From Dolomedes plantarius (lineage: Eukaryota > Arthropoda > Arachnida > Araneae > Dolomedidae), in the NCBI GenBank assembly GCA_907164885.2, contig OU015492.1, positions 48,250,683 to 48,314,682 of the forward strand: DNA of 64,000 bases, in the 5' to 3' direction. Below the pieces are notes generated by a model that saw only the letters and a program-made list of their open reading frames with translations, ran no database searches and was not told where the DNA came from. A program made the position numbers and the translations under genes. This document shows positions 35,054 to 47,692 of this stretch, one piece after another; within the stretch, counting starts at the first letter, position 1, and each line of letters starts with the position of its first letter.

Positions 35054-37713
35054 TTTTTAAAACTTAAATGTAAAAGCAAAAATCTTAAGTGTGTAATGTG
35101 CAATTGCCAAGTAGGTTTTTAGATTTTATGGCTAAACATGTGAAATTTAGGATATTATTCCATTTAAATATACAATTTTGGGAAATATTGCTTGAAAGTT
35201 TAAATTTGGTTAATGTTTCAGTGCCAATCATTTGTGCTGTGATAAATATCAAACATAATTCTATTGCTAATATCTTCATCTTTAAAGAAAAAGGAAAAAA
35301 GAAAAATATTTAAAGCGAAATATGGATTCTTTTCATCAATTTTCCTCCTTAAGTCTTTTAAAAATTTAAATTGCATTTAATGAAATTTGGTGTTACTGAA
35401 AGATACAGTTAAAAGGGATTTTTGCATTACCCAACGGTATCTTTATCCTACATCTGCACCTATTTAGCATTCTATTTAGCAAAAATATATAGTAAGTAAC
35501 ATTTAGTAAACCTACGTAGCAATTTCTCTTTCTAATGTATAAAAAAGATATTTTGATATTTTACGATTTTTTCCTTTTTCTGTCTGCTGAAAGTTATGAG
35601 GAAAATATTCAAAACAACTTTTTTTTGTTGTAATAAAGCGCAAAATTTAAAAAGGGCGTGATTTTTATTAAAATGTGAGAGCGAGGAATTTTAGAAATTG
35701 ATTATTTATAATAATTCATAATAAAATATGTTAAATTGATAATCATAATCTCTAGGTTAACATAATTCTGTAGAGTTATAGCAAATGGTGTTATGTCCGA
35801 AAAATTTAATTTTATGTTTTAAGTTGATACGTCATTCTTAAAATTGATTCTTTATTGTGACAAAAGCTGATAGTGGAATTCTGAAATAATACTGAGTTAT
35901 TCGTATTTGCAAATGCTGTTGTGTATAAAAGTGGTAATACTTGGTCCCTAATTGAATATTTTAGTCCCTAATTGCTAATTTTCATTGAAGACCAGGCATA
36001 TGATTGAGGTTGAATATGAGTATTAACTAAAGAATATTTGGATTGAAAAACTTAATTGAGCGAAGTTACTTTTTTAATTTCCGAAAACTTGAAAAATGGA
36101 CAAAGAACATCTGCCATAAAGCCACAGATTTTTTTTTTTTTTGGTATGTGTGTGTATGTGAACCGAAGTCATAAGAATTAACTCGAAAATTGATACATAT
36201 TTGCTATTCAACATAAACAGAATATTTTTTACCCATTAATACTACGTCAAAAAAACAGAGAACACGTTAGAATTAAGTACAGAGGATGCGTTGTATGAAG
36301 TGACCCCGAACAATGAACTGTAATCTTGAGTTACGGGGGACACGTTTCACTGGTCACGTTAGTTTCGAGTTTTAACCCGGAATAAAGAAGTATAAAATTA
36401 ATGCATCGTGGAAGATCTCTCATACTCATTATAAAACCAGACATACACGTGTAATAAAATCCTCAAATAACTAAATCTGTCATTTATAATTGGATAACTA
36501 GTTATCAGTGTAACGGGACATGATTATCTCCTGTCTCATTTGCATTTTATTCGACTGTCTGAAATCTTGACTTGTCCGCTTTGTGAACAAATGGATATGA
36601 CCTCCGACCCCTTGTGACTTGCCCCGAACTTGTCGACGTCAAGTTTTTAGCTCTATCCTTTAATGAAAGGACTTCTCTACTTTACTGGACTACAAGACTC
36701 CACATGCTAGAAAGAGAAGCAGTGAGCATGGTCAATTAAATTTTTCAAAAAAATTTAAAAATCAGTAATGTCTGATTATTTCTGAGGTATTTGATGTATT
36801 TCATCGAGATTGAATAAGTAGGATTAGGTGAAAAGAATCCTGACTTGAAATTCAACTACAGTGCCATGCAATTTTTGATGTGATGAAACAAAACCTGTCC
36901 CAATTTTGTGAATTTCATTGTGCGGAAAAATATAAGCGTTTTTCCTTTATATTTTTTAAGCGTTATGGGAATAACCTATAATAAGGTACTGTCGTAATTA
37001 TCTGAATGTGTTTATTTGTGGTTCTCCCATACTTCTTTTTCTCATGCTTGTTAGATTTATTTTCACCTAATAAATAACGCATAGAAAATTACAGATATTG
37101 GTTAAAATATTAATATTTTTAGCTGGAATGTGTGATGAAATATCAAAAGAAAACAATCTACTGATAAAGGGAAAATTTTGCTAATTTTTGTACTTTTAAC
37201 ATGCACATAAATGCTTACTTCAAAATTTATCATACAGTGTTCCCACGTATATCCGTTACACCCCCATTAACTTCTAAACTGTGGCAGCTTAGGCCATAAA
37301 GTTGGTATCTAGGTATAGCAAAAACGCTATGCGCTACTCGATGAGACAACTTGCAACGCCATCTATCGGCAAATTTTGGAATTAGGGTTTTTACCTCAAA
37401 AACGGTGCGAGATACGGGAAAAAGTCAATTACAAAGTTGTTCAGAATCATCGATTTAGTAAGAAAAGACAACTTGCGCACATTAATACTCAAAGCAGAAT
37501 GTAAAAACGACATATATATGCATATATATGCTTTAAAAAAGCATGGGATCGGCTGTCTTTAAAGATAAATACTCATCAGTTTACTTATCTCTTATAATCA
37601 TTGACATAAAGATGCTTATAACTCCAGGAAAGTCTGAAAATAGAATGAAACTGTATAAATAACGTAAACGAAACTTCACTCAGTCTGTGTGTTAACAAAT
37701 ACCTTCCAGAATT
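35054..37713. other. no gene recognised
   Basis: AT-rich to about 36240. 36250-36640 is more complex and repeat-free (contains ATTTGCAT and TTATAATTGG; see findings). 37250-37510 has no recognised family membership. Confidence 0.4.
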
Positions 37714-37725
37714 CTTACCGGGAAG

Positions 37726-37946
37726 CCGGACGGTGGTCGAATGCCGAAGCTCGGGTGCCGAAGCTCGGGTGCCGAAGCCGGACGGTGCCGAATGCTCCGC
37801 CGAAGCCGGCTGAAGCGCTGGCATCGGTACTAGAGTCTGTGAGTACGAGTTCCACTCTTGGCGTGGACGTTTGTAACCGTTTGGAATCGGCTTTAAGCAG
37901 TAGGTCCCAGTTTTGTGTAGCAAAAATTAAAGCGCTCCAAACCAAA
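37726..37946 (+). mobile_element. SINE S1 copy with expanded head
   Basis: The tail matches the 13666-13847 copy (GGACGTTTGTAACCGTTTGG, GGCTTTAAGCAGTAGGTCCC, GCGCTCCAAACCAAACC). The head (37726-37810) carries several tandem GCCGAAGC(T/C)CGG-like units that the other copies lack. CTTACCGGGAAG (37714-37725) and CTTATCAGAAAG (37948-37959) may be a decayed target duplication (9 of 12). Confidence 0.75.
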
Positions 37947-37960
37947 CCTTATCAGAAAGC

Positions 37961-40846
37961 TATATGGAAAGTTAATGCGATTGACAAAAAACTTTCCTTT
38001 CAGCTTTTCCGGCCATTCTCAGTTACCCAATATAATTCTTGAAATCTTCACGTTGAATTTAATTTTGGTGTTTCATACAAAGGAACTAGTGCCATAATAT
38101 CATAAAAGAAAAAAACGTTCTGTGTAACAAGGTCTTAGTAAATGTGTATGCATATTTGCATGATGGGTGTGATCAATAAATTTTTGAGAATTTTACTCGA
38201 GACTTCCTATCGGAGTTCTTGTTACAGCTTTCAATCAACCCTTCCGAATACCCCCAGAATATATGATGTTCCTTTCATTTATATATATATATATATATTT
38301 ATATGTGTATAAAAGCAACTGCCTTTCCAAGAGACTTGATCCACATACAATATTTATGAATAACTAGACAGCCAAAAAACAAACATTTTGCTTACTCTTT
38401 GCCACCGAATTTGAAACGATTCCTTTGAGAATTATTCGAAACAATAAACACTCAGTGACATTCGATAATTCGCTGCCACCGAGAGCAGAATGAAACCAAA
38501 CGCCCGGTTCGCAGTTTCGGAACTCTGAGGCATGAAGAAACCGAATCCTTCCGACGTTTAACTGTGGCTCAGAGCCAAACTTCTCGCATAATAATAATGT
38601 ATCGAAGTCAACATTTGCATAAGGGTCGATAGCTCTCGACGCAAAAGCGCTTCCATGTGGGTGGTCGCACTTTATCTCTTTTCTGTTTATTCGAAGGCTA
38701 TCGTTTGAATATGGATGAAGTTGACACCATTCTTCAATCCAGGCGACTGCAAATTTTTTCTCCCCCCTTTTTTTTCAGTAGATGTGGTTTACAAGACCGC
38801 CTGCGAACATTATATCGCTGAGGGAATAAGAGGCACAGCTGGGAGCCTGAAGAGAAATTTACCTGTCCTGTTTATTATTTTTCCTTTTACGGCAATCTTT
38901 GAATTAACGGGACGTCTTTCTTGCTTCATATTAAAGGGGAAATAAATATCTCCGCTTACAAACAGGTTCAAGGTGATCGTTTTATGAGGTTAAAATGTTG
39001 TTCAAGTTTGTTGAAGGCCAGCTGAAGTTTTTACTCGGCAACAGAATATTTGCAGTCGGGACGAAATTGAGAATGGAATTACGACAGAAAGGTGGAGTCG
39101 AACCTCGACTGTCACGAAATCAGCCTCCATGTATTGATTACTCACAAATTTGTAATAAATAGTTAATAAGGACTTTTTTTCAGTATTTTTTCCGTACTTA
39201 ACATTAATATTATTAAAACTTAAAACTAACAGTACCACTCAGTTTATCGCTATTTTTTTAAAACTAAAACCATTTTATTGCTTTGTAAATGGGCTTGAAT
39301 TGCATCACATACTGTACCTGTATGACACACTGCATTCTCTCTCTCTTTGTGTACAACTATACTTTATTTGTGTAATAATTTTTATCTATAAAACATACTA
39401 TTGCAGTACAATGTTATGTTTCAATTTCATGAACGATTGATTTTGATGAATATTTGTATTTTATTTTATATTTTTTCTAATAAACTTTTAGGATAGAGGA
39501 CAAAAGATAATCTTGGTGTTTTTCCTTTTTAGAAAATTTCTAACCGCTGCATAAAATGTGGGTGTTAAACCGTATTTTAGGTGCAAAGTAGCCTGAAATG
39601 CCTTTTTTGGTCCTACTGGAAGTCCGTATTTAAACTCTGTAACTTTTGAATAAACTGATTTAAATGTATGGTAAGTATTACACAGAGTATTTACGTTCAG
39701 ATTATTACGTACTTAGTGGTACCATATCCTTTGTTGATGTATTCGTGTGTATGTTTTGTGGTATTATCTTGTGTTTCAATTGCTTATCAGGTCTAAGATC
39801 TCCCTCTGGTGCCAGCTCTTATAATCTTTTGGCAAAAGCCCAATTCCTATCCTCCTAGGTCACGAGACAAACAAACAATGTTTATGTAAATTTGAAAGCT
39901 TTTACGTTGATACAGACATAGTCTGTAGAAGCAAGCAAGCACCGGAAGCTTTAGAATTTCCACAAGCGTTTGAGCTTTTGGTCCGAGCCAAGAATATGTG
40001 GGGTGAGGAGCAGATGTTAGAATTATTTCTTTCCAAAGCCGATCCTTCCAGATACTGACTTGCGATCGTCATAGAATAGACCATGACGTTTAGATCAATT
40101 GTATGATATTTTGGGCGAGATCTTAGTTAAGAATGATTGTTAAAATTCATGGTAGATAATCAAGAATACGAGCTGTATTTCCTAAATTTACTGTATGTCA
40201 TTTGATAACGCAAGTCGAATTTTTTATACTTAGTTTAAAGTGTTCAATGACTTTATAGAATTGTTAGCTGTTATAAGGAGAAACCCAATTTATATTTATA
40301 ATCACAAATATGAAAAAATTTTAACAGTACGAGGTTGGTGTAATGGATTTAAGGAACGGTCTATATGTTTATAAAATTAAATTTATTTATTAAAAGTGGA
40401 ATTAATTAAGGAAGTAGTATTGAAGTAGTCAAAGTATGAATTAGACACGATGAAGCTTTGCAAACGTCTGATTCTTGTAATGATGCTATTATTTCGCTTC
40501 TCATCTCTATTTAAAAAATATTTACTCTGGCGGCTATATGACTATTGTAGGATATGTCGATGGTAATTTTAGTTCTATTTTCCTTCTAGTTACAGAAGAA
40601 AGAAAACTAATTTTACCTATCTCACTTATGATTACACCTACTGGGAACTTTACATGAATGGAAAATGATTAAAAAAGAAACATATCTGTTGCTACAATTT
40701 GAATTATTTGTCTTCGCATGCCGTCACTAAGCAATCCTACGTCAACTTAGTGACGCAATGCCGTCACTAAGTAGGACAATCAACTAACATTGTTCCGATA
40801 TAAGATTTCTCAATTCATCAATGAATTTTTATACTATTTCAGGCCC
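37961..40846. other. no gene recognised
   Basis: 38400-38950 has balanced composition and a pyrimidine tract with CAG at about 38763-38779, like a splice acceptor. The following frame (to 38942) has no recognised motif and I do not call an exon. The rest is AT-rich. Confidence 0.35.
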
Positions 40847-41240
40847 GTCGTGTGATATGCTAGCTTCTCTCTCTTGGAAAAATAAAATATTTTTCTGTTA
40901 AAAATTTAATTGTTCAGGCAATTGTACAGCATACATTCGGAAAATTTTTTTATAAAGCTTGACACTCTAAATCACCCAAATCTGAAAAGAAATCAAGTCG
41001 TGTGACATGCTAGACAGTTCAGTATTTTACTACAGTAACTGCATAATTTGCGCAATGAAACGTAAATATTGTATTATACTGTGTTATTTTTATAGTTAAT
41101 AAACACTTCTCTCTCTTGGAAAAATAAAATATTTTTCTGTTAAAAATTTAATTGTTCAGGCAATTGTACAGCATACATTCGGAAATATTTTTTATAAAGC
41201 TTGACACTCTAAATCACCCAAATCTGAAAAGAAATCAAGT
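40847..41240 (+). repeat. local tandem duplication
   Basis: A 135-bp block (40864-40998) recurs at 41106-41240, 242 bp downstream, with few differences (TTCTCTCTCTTGGAAAAATA ... AAAAGAAATCAAGT). A 17-bp sequence GTCGTGTGAYATGCTAG flanks the first block on both sides (40847-40863 and 40997-41013). Confidence 0.88.
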
Positions 41241-44200
41241 TTTCGAAGAAAAATCTTAATTTAGTCTATTTCAGATAGTTTAAATATGTCTGGATCCATT
41301 TCTAGGGAAAGTTACTTGCATTAAAAGTTATCTTGAAAGATTATTTAAATTTTAAACTGCTTAAGTGTGTTCACAGTTTGCTCGAGAGTCTCTTAGTGAG
41401 CAATCCATTCTGCGCGAACTACTTTAAAAGGCTTCAGTTCGACTCTGACTGAAGTAATTAGTTCAAGAGTTTGTGTTCAAAAGAAACAATTGTTTCCTTT
41501 GTAATATTTCTCAGGCGGAATATTTTATGTGTGTGAGAGAACTGAAACCCATTTCATTCATTTTCATTTCTTTTTTTCTTTTTTTTTTCTCATTTGATAG
41601 CGTTATTTTGAAAATATGTTGACATGAAAGTGATAATTACTTTAAATTCTTTTTATATTTAACGGTGGAGCGCGGTTGAATAGTTCTTGAAAATATTTAG
41701 CACAAACCCTTGGGTTTATTTATGAGACAGCGGAAAAGCTAAAAACTTATAATTTGTATATGAAACATTTCTTTTAAATGCGAAAAGTGAGAAGCTATTC
41801 CCAACGATTTTGAGAACTGAACTTCTATAATTTTTGCTTATAGACTGGACTTACATTTTCAAAATAATTATGACGTTTAACAAAATGACAACAAAGAAAA
41901 TTTATATTAAGGTAACACTTAATAAAATGAAATATTTTAAACACAATCTTAATGAACTATTAAATATTTACCCCCTTCGATTCAACATGTTTTAACATGG
42001 AGAAGATTTGTGGGTTTTTCACCCACTACTGTCCGATGAAACTGAAATAAAATCAGGGTTGAATTTCGTTGTTTTGGACTACCACTCGCGGAAATTCCCC
42101 GTTAGCTGACTCGCCTCTACTTTAAAATGGAATAAAATTTATGCCTGGAACAAAGATCAATTTTTTTTTCACTTTACACCAAATTTAGCAGGCCATCAGA
42201 TATCGCACAGTCCTTTGTTAATGATCAGATCCGTGAATACAAGAATATGATTGAATCGTGTTCCCAATGATTACAAGACCAAACAAGAGGGACGGTCTTC
42301 CTGGACTTCATTGGTGCAATAATTTTTTAATTTTTACTAGCAGGTTAACAATTAAATAAAGGGTATATGTGATGTATTCTGTTGATAAATATTTCAACTA
42401 ACTTTATTAAACATAATTTTAAGAATCAGCGAAAAAGAGTGTTTAATTATTACAAATGCTTATTTCCATGTACAAAAAAGTCAGCGAGAGAGAATGATTA
42501 GCTCAAGTTAAGGTTTAAGTGCTATAAAATTTGGAATTTTTTTTTTATTTCATCAAATTCCGTTCGAACGCCGTCGAGGTGCAAGGCTACAGTTAAGGAA
42601 GCATTTTTACTGCTAATGATGGATAAGATGAATATTTTGACTTAAATGATGACTTTTACTACGTTCGAGGGCTATTGTGTCATTTGGTAATGTTTTACCT
42701 TCGCCACTGGTTACCTAGATACCCTCTCTAAATAACTAGACCGTGTTAGTAACCAAGAAAGGAATTTTCCTTATGTAGATTCTACAAACCCACACCAGCA
42801 GTGTTAACCTTAAGTGCAATAGGCTAGTTGACAATTTCTCGTTCTCATTTCAGACGATATCACTTGTCAACTTTACAAAGGCAGTATACAACTCATAGAG
42901 GGAATATATAAGGTATGTAAAAGACAGCCCGCATTTTTAGTGGGCTCCCGGGGTAGGAAGGAGTGTTTATAAGATTTCAGATTTGGTTTTAAGCAGAAGG
43001 TTCCAGTTGTTAGGGGTGACCGTAAAGTTTCAAACCTAACAACCGACGTCAGATGGGCATTCACACTTTTCAGCCACAATGAAATGAATAGTTTGTCGAA
43101 AAGTGTGTGTGCGTCACACATGGCTTTATTCCGGAAATTAATCCATACAGATCAGGCAGCCCACAACATTACAAAGGATCAGGAAACAATACAAAACAAA
43201 GCAGCAATATCAACTAGAAACCAATAATAAAAACTAGAAACAAAGTAAACTAGAATAATATACACAATCAAAAAGTTCAGTCACAAAGATAGTTCATACT
43301 GGTCCTTGCATCCCAATACAATTTGCTGATATTTCCGTTTCTCTGGGAGATTCTGTCAAGTCCATGGCAAGAAAAAGTAAACAATACGCAACGGTCATGG
43401 AGTAACCTCATTTAACCATCCTCTCAGTTACTCATTCCTCACAACACTTCAATTTGCTCTCTTTTATCTATCACGCAGTGTGTGACATCATCCTACCAAA
43501 AATTGTGACTAAGTAGAAGTCTAGGAAAAAAAAATAACATAAGTTAAGGTCTGAACAAATCAAGATTGAAATAGGTAAAATCTAAGCCCGATGACGCCAC
43601 AGTGAGATATCTGTAGAGTATTAAAAAAAATTTTTGAAATTATTAAATTTCATATTCAGTTGTATACTGTACAGTATCGTGTTTTTTAAATTAAAAAAAT
43701 TCTACTGTCGTATAGAAGGATTTAAGTTTCCAGAGAGCCTTTTCAGTTATTAATGGTTAACTCGCGAATAGACAATTCAGTCAAAGTCGAGGATCGACTA
43801 TACAGACCATTCTGATCTGTAATTCAAATTTATGAGAGATTTTAAATATACTTTTTATGTAATATTGTAAAATACCACAAAATAAAGGAAAAATTCGCTA
43901 ATAAAAATCATTTTGAATAAGGATACTCAAGGAATCTACAGTACCCTGACGAATATCGTAGTCCTCTTGAGTCCTCTTAAGCAAAAAGGTCTCTAGTGAC
44001 ACTAATCAAGGTACTTAAAAATTTCCTGGTCAAAAGGTTCGATTTTCTCCGCATGAAAGTGCTCGAGAAAACAAATTACTAGAGTCACGTTACACAATAA
44101 CGTCAACGAAACCCCCTTTCTGCGCATATTGCACAGATAATTCTCCGCGGGGCTTTCACGTGTTAGAGCACCTCACGCCATTCAGCTCTAAATTACTTTA

Positions 44201-44497
44201 ATTATTCTCCCCTTTCGTGTCTGCAGAAGGGCGACTGAGCGTTTCATTCCCGCGTTTCTGTCGCGGCCCTGACAGCTCAGATGGCTCAGAATGAAATGAA
44301 ATATTTTCTCAGTTTGTGTGCAACACGTATTGCGGCCATATTTCGACTTGACAGGAAGCCATTCGGATGCCTGCCCGAAATGAAAATGGCATGGAATTTC
44401 AGGACGTAAACATTTTACGCAATTTTAATTATACCTTATTTGACTGCGGAGTCAAAATTAATACTGCTGTAGGAGGATATAATGAAAATTTAAATAT
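41241..44497. other. no gene; SINE S1 fragment near 42940-43037
   Basis: GTTTATAAGATTTCAGATTT, GGTTTTAAGCAGAAGGTTCC and GTGACCGTAAAGTTTCAAAC at 42964-43035 follow the order of the S1 body but are strongly decayed. 44090-44400 is a complex, repeat-free island (see findings). The rest is AT-rich. Confidence 0.4.
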
Positions 44498-44499
44498 AC

Positions 44500-44580
<81 letters not shown>
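44498..44580. repeat. (TA)n microsatellite
   Basis: About 80 bp of pure TA. Confidence 0.97.
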
Positions 44581-44582
<2 letters not shown>

Positions 44583-45011
44583 AATAGTGTTGTAATGTTA
44601 GTAGAAATATGAATACGAAAGTTGTGAATCCTTTGTGCGTTCATAGAGCTTCCTTCAACTTGTTTACCACATCTCTTTTATTAACTCATAACAATCTCAT
44701 AAAGTTTATTAACTCATAAAAATCATTTATAAATTTATTTTATTATTGTTACAGCATTTTACCGCTTATAAAGTACATTTAGAGCCTCTTATAGCACCGG
44801 ATATCCAACTGAAGACCTTTGAAAATATTTTAACTCAAAATAGTGTAACCGACTTAGAAGTCATTGTTCAGTATTGGCGATAAACAAAACCAGTTTATTC
44901 CCGATTGAGTACATCCATTTTAAAGTCAAGAACATTTGAACATTCAGCCTTCCTTTCAATAATTAACTAATCTACCAAAAACAACGATATCCACTTCCAC
45001 AAGATACATTA

Positions 45012-45778
45012 GAGCCTGTTCTCATAGAATCGGTCAGCGTCAGAGTTATGGTATCCCCGACTATACCGCTTCACGGCCGAGGACACTATATAGCGAAACC
45101 AAGCTTGGCTAACACTTAGTTGTTTCAAATCATTGTACCTTTCCAGGCAAAAAATCCGGATACTCTTATCCGATTCAACGGGCAAAGTAGAGATTGGGAT
45201 AAAGCATTAGCAAGCTTTATTCACTTAAAAAAACACATCTACATACAAAGAAATGTACAGGGTGCACTTCCAGTGCGTTGAAGGCATACAGCCAACATAA
45301 ACCTCCGCTATCGCGCGGTTCTCTCGAACAACTCCGTCCGGAGTTCGTCAATCCCTCTGAAGTGACCGAAGTTCAACCTCTTCAGTCACTACTCTCCGTG
45401 TTCTGCGCTGGCGTGCGAAAAACTTATTTAGCATCGTCCGAAAAACTTCTAGAATAATATGGATCTTCTCAGCACTTTCAGCGGCTTCCCAAAGGTGACT
45501 CCCGGTGTTGACGCTATCGAGTCCCACGGCGCTAGATTTAAGACTGCTTGAACAAAACATATAGTAAACAATTCTCCACTGCCGTTCTCAAGACACGCTT
45601 AATGAAAAAACAAAACATCGTTAATAATACAATAGAGTGCCGTTCTCTACAGATGCATTGACATCATCACAGAATTAAAGATTCCGGTGGTGCTGATTGG
45701 TTAAACGGGTTAATGATTGTTATATGACTGGTTAAAAATTTTTACACTGATGCTGACGGATTCTATGAGAACAGGCCC
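45012..45778. mobile_element. Harbinger-type MITE H, copy 2, carrying an insertion
   Basis: Left GAGCCTGTTCTCATAGAATC; right GATTCTATGAGAACAGGCCC; TTA on both sides (45009-45011 and 45779-45781), the 3-bp duplication typical of PIF/Harbinger. The family is normally about 170 bp; this copy is 767 bp because of the 45049-45671 segment. Confidence 0.85.
45049..45671. mobile_element. unclassified 623-bp insertion in a MITE (LTR-like?)
   Basis: This segment has no counterpart in other H copies and is less AT-rich than its surroundings. It starts TGGTATCCCCGACTATACCG and ends CATCATCACA, that is TG...CA as in LTRs, and the minus strand has a GAATAAAGC polyadenylation-like motif near 45220. Flanks AGTTA and (offset by one base) AATTA are only a near match. 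The minus-strand frame 45348-45560 has no recognised motif. Confidence 0.4.
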
Positions 45779-45781
45779 TTA

Positions 45782-45954
45782 GGCCTTGTGCCTGCTGCGC
45801 TCGTCAGCGTCAGCGTTACTCGCATCGAGATATTGTTAACCAGTCACATACCTCAGAACAATAATTATCCACGAAATTGTTAAGGTATGCGATTGGTTAA
45901 AAATATTACGTTGCAAGTAACGCTGACGCTGGCCTGCATAATTTGGACAAAGCT
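45782..45954. mobile_element. Harbinger-type MITE H, copy 3
   Basis: Inner blocks GTCAGCGTCAGCGTTACTCG and AAGTAACGCTGACGCTGGCC are inverted as in the other copies; the outer termini are diverged. It lies directly between copies 2 and 4, sharing their TTA sites. Confidence 0.7.
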
Positions 45955-45957
45955 TTA

Positions 45958-46129
45958 TGGCCTGTTCACACTGCATTCAGAGCGTGGCGTTGTGTTGTTC
46001 CCCTGGCTCCGTGATTGTTGGCAGGGCCTGTGATTGGTTTGAAGCATCAAGTGGCCAGTGAATTGAGCTCTGTTATTGGTTAAAATTTTTAACGGTGACG
46101 TTACGTAACTCTCCGGAGGGAACAGGCCA
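45958..46129. mobile_element. Harbinger-type MITE H, copy 4
   Basis: Termini TGGCCTGTTC and GAACAGGCCA are perfect inverses; TTA flanks at 45955-45957 and 46130-46132. The inner sequence is strongly diverged from other copies. Confidence 0.75.
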
Positions 46130-46132
46130 TTA

Positions 46133-46918
46133 GACTTCAGAGGGATAGAGACGAGGAGAATGCAACTTAGAAACTATCCCGGGGCACTCCACGAAACCCC
46201 TGGACGATCCTAAATGCGATCTTTTCATACTACTTTTCCGGCTGCGGAAGTAATTCATTTCCTTCATGTTAATAACAAAATGTCTCTTTCATCACATATA
46301 ATAGAAAATAGTAATGAGTATTATAAAAATCATATTGAGATTTGTCCTTCAGCTGTTATTCATTGTCTGATCAACGTGTAACATTTTGTAGTGAGGTCTG
46401 AAGTTCATAAGCCATTATTGTGCTCCGGTTCATGATTAAATGCTTAGTCTCAAGTAGATTAAATTTCACGCGCAATGTGAATATATTTGGACAAGCTTTC
46501 ATCTGGATAAATGGAGGATATTTCGATAATGTGTGATATCCCAATAACAGGAAATCAGACTTGTCACATGCCATATACGTGAGTGTATACATTTGAAATT
46601 GACAAAATATGCATTAAATCAAAAGTACTTAAGAGAGCTTTTGGTTGAATTCTACTGCATACGTGTCCATTTATACACACACACGTATATGTCTACGTAT
46701 ATAGATAGATAGACAGAAAGATCTATAGACACACATATAAAGAGGGAGAGAGAGACAGACAGAAAGAGTGTGAAAGAGAGAATGTGGAAGCCTTTGATAT
46801 TCCAATAAAATAGATAAAACTTGTAAACACAATGAAAATATGTGAAATATTTTTAATATAATATAAAACTTCATTTAAAAAAGACCTCTAAACAACATTC
46901 TTCTTGTTCAATAATGCG
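46133..46918. other. no gene; purine-rich simple sequence near 46670-46790
   Basis: ACAC/GTAT, TAGATAGATAGACAGA and GAGAGAGAGACAGACAGA simple repeats. Otherwise AT-rich and featureless. Confidence 0.5.
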
Positions 46919-46943
46919 ATTATATATATATATATATATATAT

Positions 46944-47024
<81 letters not shown>
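46919..47024. repeat. (TA)n microsatellite
   Basis: About 105 bp of TA with one GATA interruption. Confidence 0.97.
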
Positions 47025-47029
<5 letters not shown>

Positions 47030-47692
47030 CTCAGCCGCTATAGGTATTTGGTTGGTAATCGTAGCGATGATGAAACACATGTTGTAGTCGAGTCGAGGAA
47101 TTATCCATAGATCTTTAGAACAGACTTTATTCTGGACACTCACTGTGAAGATGTACAGCACACAGAAACACAATGATGACGCTTTGAAGTGTTTTGAAGC
47201 ATTACATCTCACATAAGCACAATGATGGCATTTTGAAGATTTACAGTACACAGACAGTACAATTCCAAGCCAGCTGGAGTATTTCACTAATTTACATATT
47301 GTTGGACGGAGAAAAGACGCAGCGCGATAGAGCAACACAAGACAATACGAGGATAGTCACAGAACAAAAAGCTGCGAAGAATCACTTGCTCACGCTTTTA
47401 CGCAGGTTCAGCGCCTCTTGCGCCAGAGGGCCAAAAACTTTTAATTGGTTATCGGAGACCATCTGACCTCGCGCGTCAGACATCGTATGATCTCATGGAA
47501 GTTTCGAGAACGATTGCATCATCCTGTTCTTGAAAACAACTTACTGTTAGCACGTACATTAAGGGGCAATTTAGCTGGTTACTTCGTTTATCCTTAGGTT
47601 ATAATTTGAAATAGGGGCTATTCTTTATTGAAACGTTAACGGGAAAATTTAGAATAAGCGTTAATTAATAAAGGTGGAACGTTATTATTTCA
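47025..47692 (-). mobile_element. possible solo LTR
   Basis: The 668-bp segment begins TGATGCTCAGCCGC and ends TTATTTCA (TG...CA), lies between TA-rich flanks that share TATA, and is less AT-rich than its surroundings. The minus strand has CAGAATAAAGTCTGTT near 47120-47136, a polyadenylation-like signal. No second LTR, primer site or gag/pol sequence is present, and the TA-rich flanks make the target duplication uninformative. Confidence 0.35.

Noticed and set aside
39664..40084. Short frames on both strands
   Set aside because: No motifs and no splice or promoter context; likely chance.
40715..40775. GCCGTCACTAAG repeats as a MITE
   Set aside because: Only a small local hairpin and direct repeat; no termini or target duplication.
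42873..43121. 82-residue minus-strand frame
   Set aside because: It overlaps a decayed SINE S1 fragment and has no coding features.
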